Assembly (NCBI RefSeq): GCF_000963705.1
Contig: NZ_LAJY01000081.1
Location: 1 to 6,974 of the forward strand
Source of the DNA: Elstera litoralis
GTDB lineage: Bacteria > Pseudomonadota > Alphaproteobacteria > Elsterales > Elsteraceae
Reading direction: 5' to 3'
DNA: 6,974 nt
The notes below the pieces were generated by a model, which was not told the DNA's origin, did not search any database, and saw only the letters and a program-made list of their open reading frames with translations. Below, piece by piece: positions 1-5,294 of the stretch. The translations under genes and the position numbers were made by a program. Every line of letters starts with the position of its first letter. The first letter of the stretch is position 1.

Positions 1-300
1 ACGGATAGAGCGGTGTTGCCGAGGCCCTTAGGCAAAATTAGCCCGGTAAAATGAATTGAGAATCAAGGTATTACCCCAACAACGCCTGATAAGCTTGTGT
101 ATTTAATGGGAATTTTCCCATCGCCACAGGTGTTGTATCTTCGCCACAGCAGATCAAAAAAGCCGCGCCTTCCGTGCAGAGCAGGCTTGCTACGATGTAG
201 GGCAATGGGGTTTTATACGCCTGTCCCGAGCGGGGAGGGCCAGTTAATGGTCCCCCGGAAGGGTTCGTTTTGGGTTGAGTACCACCAAGGGGTATTGACA
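1..300. other. Gene-poor upstream region of the porin gene
   Basis: No gene can be supported here. Frame 1 on the plus strand is open from the window edge to a TGA at 52-54 and could be the last 17 codons of an upstream gene, but that is too short to identify. The remainder is presumably the porin promoter and 5' leader. I could not find a convincing -35/-10 pair with proper spacing: TTGCTA (187-192) and TTATAC (213-218) lie about 20 nt apart, which is too far. A GC-rich imperfect hairpin can form around 234-258, between GGGGAGGGCCA and TGGTCCCCC, in what would be the leader RNA. Confidence 0.5.
121..149. repeat. 9-bp direct repeat TCGCCACAG, 20-bp period
   Basis: TCGCCACAG occurs at 121-129 and again, identical, at 141-149. 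The 20-bp period is close to two helical turns, so both copies face the same side of the DNA. That is the geometry expected of a paired activator or repressor site upstream of the porin gene. No regulator is recognised, and a chance repeat of this size cannot be excluded. Confidence 0.4.
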
Positions 301-1425
301 ATGAAAAAGATTCTTCTGGGCACGTCTGCTCTCGTATTGTTCGCTGGTGCCGCTGCTGCACAGCAAGTCACCACGAAGGCTCCCTTCACCGTTACGCTCG
401 GCGGCTCGATCCGTTCGGATTTCATCATCGTCAATGATGATCTCGCCAATCAAGAATCGCGCGAAGCCCGCATTGATTATCGTTTGACGGTTAAGGCCGA
501 AGCCAAAGCCGAAAACGGTCTGGTCTATGGTTTCAGCGGTCGTCTGCGTAACAACCAGGGTAGCTCGGGTGTGAACCCCGGCCAAACCAACCAAGATGTG
601 GTTGGTATGGACGAAAAGTGGGTCTACATGGGCGGCTCGTGGGGTCAGGTTCAGCTCGGCGATGCTTACGCTGCCGATACGCGCCTTGCCGTTCGCGCAC
701 CGACCGTCGGTATCGGCCAGGCCGATTACGCTTTCGGGACTGTCACGGGTAACTATCGCTGGGTTCACTTGAACGAAGGTGAAGTCGATACCAAAATCTC
801 GTACATGAGCCCGGTGTTCGCTGGCTTCCAGGCTGGTATCAGCTACACTCCGGAAATGAATTCGCACGGTCGTGATAATGCCCGTTCGAAGTTTGTGACC
901 GGTGCCGACAATAAGTATAGCGACCTGATCTCGATCGGCGCGAGCTATGCTGGCAGCTTCTCCGACATCGGCGTAAAGCTGGGCGGCGGCGTGCAGTTCG
1001 GCGATGCCAAGGACACCTCGGCAACCGTGAAAAGCACCTTGGGTGATTACAGCGTGTGGCATGTTGGCGCTCAAGTTAGCTACGCAGGCTTCACCGTTGG
1101 CGGTCATTATTCCGATGCCAGCGATTCGATGCGCACCAAGGGTGATGAACTCAGCCATTGGCAGCTCGGTCTGAGCTACGCTGTCGGTCCCTGGGCGGTT
1201 GCCGCGAACTATTCGCGCACGGAAACCGACTTTGGCGCGCGTAACACCAAAGACGCCACGGATTATATGTGGGGCGTTGGCGGTGCTTACCAGCTCGCTC
1301 CGGGTCTGTCGCTGCAAGCTGACGTTGCCTTCTTCGAAATCGAATCGCCGGTTTCGGGCCTCAAGTCCGGTCAGACGAAGAACGACGGTACGCTCTTCAC
1401 GTTCCGTACGCGCGTCGATTTCTAA
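301..1425 (+). CDS. Outer-membrane porin (Gram-negative porin family)
   Basis: This is a predicted trimeric beta-barrel porin of 374 aa for passive diffusion of small solutes across the outer membrane. Residues 1-20 form a signal peptide: Lys-Lys at 2-3, a hydrophobic core, then AGAAAA with likely cleavage before Gln21. The mature part is made of alternating, aromatic- and glycine-rich strands with no long hydrophobic helix. The segment GGSWGQVQLGD (111-121) resembles the conserved strand before loop 3 of this family, which constricts the pore. The last residue is Phe (RTRVDF), the usual Bam-recognition end of outer-membrane proteins. ATG 301 is chosen over the in-frame upstream ATG at 97 because it has AAGGGG at 287-292, 8 nt upstream, and starts exactly at the signal peptide. 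The gene is monocistronic, with a strong terminator downstream. Substrate specificity cannot be read from the sequence. Confidence 0.93.
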   Translation: MKKILLGTSALVLFAGAAAAQQVTTKAPFTVTLGGSIRSDFIIVNDDLANQESREARIDYRLTVKAEAKAENGLVYGFSGRLRNNQGSSGVNPGQTNQDVVGMDEKWVYMGGSWGQVQLGDAYAADTRLAVRAPTVGIGQADYAFGTVTGNYRWVHLNEGEVDTKISYMSPVFAGFQAGISYTPEMNSHGRDNARSKFVTGADNKYSDLISIGASYAGSFSDIGVKLGGGVQFGDAKDTSATVKSTLGDYSVWHVGAQVSYAGFTVGGHYSDASDSMRTKGDELSHWQLGLSYAVGPWAVAANYSRTETDFGARNTKDATDYMWGVGGAYQLAPGLSLQADVAFFEIESPVSGLKSGQTKNDGTLFTFRTRVDF

Positions 1426-1472
1426 TATCGCTTCACTGCGATATGGGATTGGAGAGCGGCTCGCCGCTCTCC
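1425..1472 (+). other. Two tandem hairpins in the porin 3' UTR
   Basis: Two perfect inverted repeats sit between the porin stop codon and the terminator. The first is ATATCGC (1425-1431) with GCGATAT (1438-1444) and a 6-nt loop; it begins at the last base of the stop codon. The second is GGAGAGCGG (1451-1459) with CCGCTCTCC (1464-1472) and a CTCG tetraloop. Neither is followed by a T-run, so they are not terminators themselves. In the mRNA they would be stable 3' structures that may protect a highly expressed porin transcript from 3' exonucleases, or form the body of a 3'-UTR-derived small RNA. Both roles are inference. Confidence 0.7.
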
Positions 1473-1481
1473 CGACCAACG

Positions 1482-1508
1482 AAAACCCCCGCTTCGGCGG
1501 GGGTTTTT
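1482..1508 (+). terminator. Rho-independent terminator of the porin gene
   Basis: The stem CCCCCGC (1486-1492) pairs with GCGGGGG (1497-1503) around a TTCG tetraloop. It is extended by AAAA/TTTT and ends in a run of five T (1504-1508). This is a canonical intrinsic terminator for plus-strand transcription. The A-run before the stem could give some termination on the opposite strand too. Confidence 0.93.
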
Positions 1509-1583
1509 GCGTTTGTACGGTCAGGATGCTTGGGTATGGGGTCCGCCCTTGCTAAGCTAATACCCTAGCCGGGGGAACGTTCC

Positions 1584-1931
1584 ATGACCAAAAAATTGGC
1601 CTGTCTCTTCGTAGGCCTCAGCTTGCTCGGGGCCTGCGCGGCCCTGGAGCGTGAGCCGTCCGAGGATGAGCTTGAGGCGGCAATTGCCACCAAATTTCGC
1701 GACGTGCGCGCGCTGGCAATTCTGCTGCCGGGGCTGGAAAGTTTCGTCGGACTGATCGACGTGCAGGGCGGGCGCAAGCAAGGCTGCCAAGCCACCGACG
1801 ACGTGCGCCGCTCCGGCTACCGCTGCACGGTCACGCTGGATGTGAAAACACCGCTGACGGTGCTGCACCCAACCCTGGATTTACGCTTCATCAAAACCGC
1901 CTCCGGCTGGGCGGTGGCCGATCTGCCTTAG
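1584..1931 (+). CDS. Small predicted lipoprotein, function unknown
   Basis: This 115-aa protein has a typical lipoprotein signal: MTKK, a hydrophobic stretch at 5-17, and a lipobox-like LGAC with the lipidated Cys at 18. The mature protein would be about 98 aa, anchored to a membrane on the periplasmic side. An acidic helix-forming stretch follows the anchor (about 22-33). Two further cysteines, Cys68 and Cys81, flank a polar segment and could form a disulfide in the periplasm. The C-terminal half alternates hydrophobic and polar residues, suggesting beta structure, with a W-containing strand (residues 105-115) at the end. I do not recognise a named family. The ATG at 1584 has a G-rich but weak ribosome site (GGGGGAA, 1571-1577). 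It lies after the porin terminator and before the toxin-antitoxin module, and nothing links it to either. Confidence 0.8.
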   Translation: MTKKLACLFVGLSLLGACAALEREPSEDELEAAIATKFRDVRALAILLPGLESFVGLIDVQGGRKQGCQATDDVRRSGYRCTVTLDVKTPLTVLHPTLDLRFIKTASGWAVADLP

Positions 1932-1938
1932 GCTTCTG

Positions 1939-1944
1939 TATAAT
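1939..1944 (+). promoter_or_regulatory. Candidate -10 box for the toxin-antitoxin operon
   Basis: TATAAT at 1939-1944 is a perfect -10 match, 8 nt after the lipoprotein stop codon. The -35 region (about 1916-1921, GGCCGA) does not match the consensus, so the promoter is only tentative. If used, transcription would start near 1951 and give a leader of about 86 nt that contains the long inverted repeat at 1980-2026. Confidence 0.35.
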
Positions 1945-1979
1945 TCCGCGCAGGGGGCTGCGTTCAGCGGCCCGCGAAT

Positions 1980-2026
1980 TCACCTTTTGTTGAAATTTTA
2001 TTGGATTGTTTTTCAACAAAAGGTGA
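1980..2026. promoter_or_regulatory. 16-bp perfect inverted repeat: likely antitoxin operator
   Basis: The left arm (1980-1995, TCACCTTTTGTTGAAA) and right arm (2011-2026, TTTCAACAAAAGGTGA) are exact reverse complements, separated by a 15-nt AT-rich spacer. The repeat lies directly upstream of the toxin start. Antitoxins of this type repress their own operon by binding palindromes in this position, so it is the natural candidate operator for the HTH protein encoded at 2346-2756 (inference from the family). The right arm also carries the toxin's ribosome-binding site AGGTGA. In RNA, the 16-bp stem would therefore hide that site. It has no following T-run and is not a terminator. Confidence 0.75.
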
Positions 2027-2027
2027 G
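2020..2027 (+). promoter_or_regulatory. Ribosome-binding site that fixes the toxin start
   Basis: AAGGTGAG at 2020-2027 places AGGTGA 10 nt before the ATG at 2037. An upstream in-frame TTG at 2001 has no Shine-Dalgarno sequence and lies in the spacer of the inverted repeat, so the ATG is preferred. Confidence 0.75.
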
Positions 2028-2036
2028 TATGCGGCC

Positions 2037-2342
2037 ATGACGCTCACGATCCGTCGTACCGCTGAATTTGACCGCTGGATGATCGGCCTTAACGATGATC
2101 GCGCCATTGCCCGCATCGAAACCCGATTGACCCGGCTGGGGCAGGGCAATCCGGGCGATGTTGAGCCGATTGGTAGTGGCTTGTTGGAACTGCGGATCGC
2201 CTATGGCCCCGGCTATCGGGTGTATTTTGGGCAGCGCGGCAAGCACGTGGTCGTTTTGTTGATCGGGGGCGATAAGCGTACTCAAAACCGCGACATCGCG
2301 CAGGCAAAACGCCTTTGGGCAAACTGGCAGGAGGAGAACTAA
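2037..2342 (+). CDS. RelE/ParE-superfamily (HigB-like) toxin
   Basis: This is the toxin of a type II toxin-antitoxin pair. At 101 aa it has the usual length for the 'addiction module killer protein' group (Gp49/HigB-like, RelE/ParE superfamily). The characteristic core is clear: GNPGDVEPIGSG (37-48), then ELRIAYGPGYRVYF (51-64), then VVLLIGGDKRTQ (72-83) and a C-terminal helix with DIAQAKRLW (86-94). Members of this group are usually ribosome-associated mRNA endonucleases that stop translation. That activity is known for relatives and is not shown here. The protein is basic in the conserved core, as expected for RNA binding. The toxin gene comes first, 3 nt before the antitoxin, which is the usual order for HigBA-like modules. 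Expression is probably limited by the inverted repeat over its ribosome-binding site. The frame is intact. Confidence 0.93.
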   Translation: MTLTIRRTAEFDRWMIGLNDDRAIARIETRLTRLGQGNPGDVEPIGSGLLELRIAYGPGYRVYFGQRGKHVVVLLIGGDKRTQNRDIAQAKRLWANWQEEN

Positions 2343-2345
2343 CCG

Positions 2346-2756
2346 ATGACGACAGCCCCCCACGGGACGGAAACGGCTCCAGTCGCCAAGCCGCGCCGCA
2401 AGCGCGCCCCAAAAACCGTTATTACCGCGCCCTACGATCCCGCAGACTATCTAACCACGCCCGGACGCATCCAAGCGCTGCTGGAAGTCTCTTTTGAAGA
2501 GGAAGACGCGGAAACCAATGGCTATCTTGTGGTCGGTGCCCTCAATGCCATCGTTCGCAAGCGCGGCGTGGCGGAGGTGGCGGCTGCCGCCGGACTGAAC
2601 CCGACCGGGCTTTACAAAATGCTGTCGCCCGGTCGCCAACCCAGTATCGCCACTGTGCTGCGTGTGATGCGGGCTCTGGGCTACCGGCTCGCCCCGATCC
2701 GGCTGGGCGAAGCGGAAGACGGCGCGGAGCACTCTCAATCAGACAACGACGGATAG
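2346..2756 (+). CDS. HTH antitoxin of the HigB-like toxin
   Basis: This 136-aa protein is the antitoxin that neutralises the preceding toxin and represses the operon. Residues 31-36 (DPADYL) match the conserved start of the 'probable addiction module antidote protein' family. An Xre-like helix-turn-helix covers about 74-112, including VAEVAAAAGLNPTGLYKML, then SPGRQPSIATVLRVMRALG. Two additions are unusual against family members of about 100 aa: an N-terminal extension of roughly 28 residues that is Pro/Ala-rich and basic (PRRKR at 16-20), and an acidic C-terminal tail (121-136). The start has an excellent ribosome site, AGGAGGAG at 2329-2336, inside the end of the toxin gene. Its strength relative to the toxin's fits the need for excess antitoxin. 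No other in-frame ATG exists between the start and the conserved core. The stop lies 2 nt from the stop of the convergent DUF934 gene. Confidence 0.92.
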   Translation: MTTAPHGTETAPVAKPRRKRAPKTVITAPYDPADYLTTPGRIQALLEVSFEEEDAETNGYLVVGALNAIVRKRGVAEVAAAAGLNPTGLYKMLSPGRQPSIATVLRVMRALGYRLAPIRLGEAEDGAEHSQSDNDG

Positions 2757-2758
2757 GT

Positions 2759-3253
2759 TTAAGCGTGCGCTCGCCGCCATTTCTGCCCCAGCAGCGGGGA
2801 CAGGCCGGGCCGGTCGGCGGCGGGTTGATAAACGATGCTGAAATCTTTCAGCGCGGCGGCGATGCGGTCGGCGGCGTCGGGCCGGTCGATATCGAAACTG
2901 GTGATGCCGCAGCGGGTCATATACAGCAGTTGATCGCGCAGAACCGCCCCCGTGGCGCGGATCTCGCCGGCAAACCCGTAGCGGTCGCGCAGCAACCGGG
3001 CCTGACTATAGGCCCGGCCATCGGTGAATTTCGGGAACTCCAGCACCACGAGCGATAGGCGCGGCAGCTTATCGGCGATCATCGCCGGGTCGAGCGTATT
3101 GGGCAGGCGCAGGCCGAGCGGGCCGGGGTGATCGGCCACTTGGTCCCATTGCTCCAAACTCACGAGAACGGCGCTGTTTGGGGCGGGTGCGCTCCCCTCT
3201 TCCAAAACCTGATAGGGATCGTCGAGCAGACCTTCGGCATTAACCAGCGGCAT
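2759..3253 (-). CDS. DUF934 protein of the sulfite/nitrite reductase operon
   Basis: This 164-aa soluble protein belongs to the DUF934 family, which is found next to nitrite/sulfite reductase and cysH genes across proteobacteria. The family signature is clear at 73-108: FPKFTDGRAYSQARLLRDRY, then GFAGEIRATGAVLRDQ. A single cysteine is at 115, just after the conserved LLYMTRCG. There is no signal peptide or membrane segment, so it should be cytoplasmic. The biochemical role is unknown to me; the conserved linkage suggests a helper in sulfite or nitrite assimilation. The start at 3253 is supported by AAGGAG (3261-3266 on the opposite strand) 7 nt upstream and by the family N-terminus. The coding region overlaps the end of the reductase gene by 14 nt, a sign of translational coupling. 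It is the last gene of the operon, and no terminator follows before the convergent antitoxin gene. Confidence 0.9.
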   Translation of the reverse strand: MPLVNAEGLLDDPYQVLEEGSAPAPNSAVLVSLEQWDQVADHPGPLGLRLPNTLDPAMIADKLPRLSLVVLEFPKFTDGRAYSQARLLRDRYGFAGEIRATGAVLRDQLLYMTRCGITSFDIDRPDAADRIAAALKDFSIVYQPAADRPGLSPLLGQKWRRAHA

Positions 3254-4919
3254 AAACGCGCTCCTTGAACGGATGGGTGCCGACGCGGCGTACGGTCTCA
3301 ACGAAGCTTTCGTCCGGCGCGCTGCGCAGGGCAAGATAAGCGTCGAAGACCTTATCGATACCATCGGCGACCGCGTCTTTCGACAGCGACGGGCCGAGGA
3401 TGGTACCGATGGCGGCGCTGCGGGCGGGATCGTCCCCGGCATGACCGCCGAGGGTAATCTGGTAGAATTCCTCACCGTTCTTATCCACGCCCAACAAGCC
3501 GATATGACCGACGTGGTGATGCCCACAGGCGTTGATGCAGCCGGAAATCTTGATCTGCACCGGGCCGATTTCTTCCAACCGCCCCGGCTTGGCGACGCGC
3601 GCCGAAATTTCCTGGGCAATCGGAATCGCGCGGGCATTGGCGAGCGCGCAATAATCTAGCCCCGGACAGGCGATGATGTCGGCAGCTGTGTTCAAATGGG
3701 CCTCGGCGAAGCCGATGCGCTGCAATTCCGCATAGAGCGCCGGAAGATCGGCCTTGCGCACATGGGGCAGAACCAGATTCTGCACATGGGTCACGCGGAT
3801 TTCATTGTCGCTATAGCGTTCGGCGAGATCGGCCAGCGCGTCCATCTGGTCGGCGGTGGCATCGCCCGGAATCCCGCCCGCTGGCTTCAGCGTAACGGTG
3901 ACGATGGCGTAACCGGGCTCCTTATGGGCGGCGAGATTGCTTTTCACCCAGGCGGCGAAAGCCTTATCGGCGGCCAAGGCGGCCTGATAGGCGGCAGGTT
4001 CCGGCGGTTGCGGCGCATAGGCGACCGGGGCGAAATGGCTTTCGATGGTTTCGATCAAGTCGGGCGGCAGGGTCAGCGGATCGGCCGCCCGCGCAGCAAA
4101 CTCCGCCTCCACTTCTTCGCGCATTTTATCGATGCCGATTTCCTGCACCAGAATCTTAATGCGGGCCTTGTAGATATTGTCGCGCCGCCCGTAGCGGTTG
4201 TAGACGCGCAAAATCGATTCGAGATAGGTCAGCAACTGCACTTTCGGCAGAAAGTCGCGAATGACCTTGCCGATGATCGGCGTGCGCCCAAGGCCGCCGC
4301 CGACGATGATCTCGAAGCCGGTTTCGCCGGCATCGTTCTTCACCAGCCGAATGCCAATATCGTGAATCTTCACGGCGGCCCGGTCGCTTTCCGAACCAGT
4401 AATGGCGATTTTAAACTTACGCGGCAGAAAACCGAATTCCGGGTGCAGGGTGGACCATTGCCGAATGATCTCGCCCCAGGGGCGCGGATCTTCGATTTCG
4501 TCCAGGGCAACCCCGGCGAATTGGTCGGACGTGACATTGCGGATGCAATTGCCGCTGGTTTGGATGGCGTGCAGATCGGCTTCGGCCAGCAAGGCCAGCG
4601 CGTCGGCGGCCTCCTCCAGCTTCACCCAATTATATTGAATGTTCTGGCGGGTGGTGAAATGGCCGTAGCCCTTATCGAACCGCCGCGCCACTTCCGCCAA
4701 AACCCGCATTTGCCGCGCATCCAACGTGCCGTAGGGAATGGCGACGCGCAGCATATAGGCGTGAAGCTGAAGGTAGAGGCCGTTTTGCAGGCGCAACGGG
4801 CGGAACTGTTCTTCCGTCATATCGCCGGAAATCCGCCGTGCCACTTGATCGCGGAACTGGGTGATGCGTTCGGCGAGAAAGGCCCGGTCGTAATCGTCGT
4901 ACCGATAAAGCTGGCCCAT
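3240..4919 (-). CDS. cysI: Siroheme-dependent nitrite/sulfite reductase (hemoprotein)
   Basis: This 559-aa cytoplasmic enzyme catalyses six-electron reduction of sulfite to sulfide or nitrite to ammonia. It shows the two-fold repeat of the family: ferredoxin-like half-domains with substrate/siroheme segments at TTRQNIQYNWV (89-99) and TSGNCIRNVT (121-130), and the cluster ligands in the second half. The four [4Fe-4S]/siroheme cysteines are all present: Cys418 and Cys424 (CPGLDYC, CX5C), and Cys461 and Cys465 (GCINACGHH, CX3C). It has no fused flavin or ferredoxin domain, so electrons must come from a separate donor. The gene starts 1 nt after the DUF2849 stop and overlaps the DUF934 start. 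The cysG/DUF2849/DUF934 setting favours assimilatory sulfite reduction, hence cysI. Sequence alone does not separate this from a NirA-type nitrite reductase, so the symbol is tentative. Confidence 0.95.
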   Translation of the reverse strand: MGQLYRYDDYDRAFLAERITQFRDQVARRISGDMTEEQFRPLRLQNGLYLQLHAYMLRVAIPYGTLDARQMRVLAEVARRFDKGYGHFTTRQNIQYNWVKLEEAADALALLAEADLHAIQTSGNCIRNVTSDQFAGVALDEIEDPRPWGEIIRQWSTLHPEFGFLPRKFKIAITGSESDRAAVKIHDIGIRLVKNDAGETGFEIIVGGGLGRTPIIGKVIRDFLPKVQLLTYLESILRVYNRYGRRDNIYKARIKILVQEIGIDKMREEVEAEFAARAADPLTLPPDLIETIESHFAPVAYAPQPPEPAAYQAALAADKAFAAWVKSNLAAHKEPGYAIVTVTLKPAGGIPGDATADQMDALADLAERYSDNEIRVTHVQNLVLPHVRKADLPALYAELQRIGFAEAHLNTAADIIACPGLDYCALANARAIPIAQEISARVAKPGRLEEIGPVQIKISGCINACGHHHVGHIGLLGVDKNGEEFYQITLGGHAGDDPARSAAIGTILGPSLSKDAVADGIDKVFDAYLALRSAPDESFVETVRRVGTHPFKERVYAAG

Positions 4920-4920
4920 G

Positions 4921-5283
4921 TTACGCCGCCTTCGCCTGGGTCAGGCTGGCGGGATTGGTGGGAATATCCACCGTCGGCCCCTCGCCGCGAATGCGCTCGC
5001 GCATTTTCAGCGGGCGCGGGCCGTGGGCTGTAGCGTCGGCTTCCACCAGATAGGGGCCGACCAAGGCGGGGTTTTGCACGGCGATGGCGAGCAAAGTTTC
5101 GGCCTCGGCAAGGCTGAACAGCGGCGCATCGGCAATCGCCAGCGACCAGGCCGGGCCGAAACCATCCTGCGTGAGCGTGGCGAGGTCTTTGCCGGTGAAG
5201 AAAATCACCGCGCCGTCGCGCAGGCGATTGGCAGTCAGTAGGCGCGGTGCGGCGGAGGTTACTTTACGGGGTGTGGCAGACAT
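4921..5283 (-). CDS. DUF2849 protein of the sulfite/nitrite reductase operon
   Basis: This 120-aa protein belongs to the DUF2849 family, a short alphaproteobacterial family almost always encoded between cysG and the nitrite/sulfite reductase gene. Family features visible are LLTANRLRDGAVIFF (15-29), VGPYLVEAD (75-83) and the end motif RERIRGEGPTVDIP (95-108). There are no cysteines, signal peptide or membrane segment, so it is probably a soluble accessory protein. Its function is not established. The start at 5283 is preferred to the longer in-frame reading from 5346, because the upstream residues overlap the end of cysG and do not resemble the family. The stop is 1 nt from the reductase ATG, so the two are probably translationally coupled. 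The ribosome-binding site before it is weak, also consistent with coupling to cysG. Confidence 0.9.
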   Translation of the reverse strand: MSATPRKVTSAAPRLLTANRLRDGAVIFFTGKDLATLTQDGFGPAWSLAIADAPLFSLAEAETLLAIAVQNPALVGPYLVEADATAHGPRPLKMRERIRGEGPTVDIPTNPASLTQAKAA

Positions 5284-5294
5284 GAGCTGAACCC

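Noticed and set aside
1..54. C-terminal end of an upstream gene (frame 1, stop at 52-54)
   Set aside because: Only 17 codons are visible, with no identifiable motif and no terminator after the stop; it cannot be supported as a gene.
97..300. In-frame upstream extension of the porin gene to an ATG at 97
   Set aside because: The added 68 residues are basic and unlike porin, would bury the signal peptide, and have no ribosome-binding site. ATG 301 has both a good site and the signal sequence.
244..1479. Long minus-strand open frame opposite the porin gene
   Set aside because: It shows no recognisable motif and mirrors the porin codons; the plus strand has the signal peptide, porin strands, C-terminal Phe and terminator.
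2001..2036. TTG start at 2001 for the toxin
   Set aside because: There is no Shine-Dalgarno sequence before it, and the added residues fall inside the inverted repeat. ATG 2037 has AGGTGA at the right distance and matches the family N-terminus.
3254..3637. Longer minus-strand start for the DUF934 gene, up to 3637
   Set aside because: The extra N-terminal part is an out-of-frame reading of the reductase gene. The family start and an AAGGAG site are at 3253.
3696..5033. Long plus-strand open frame opposite the reductase
   Set aside because: It is the antisense shadow of a high-GC gene. The minus strand encodes an unmistakable reductase with all four cluster cysteines.
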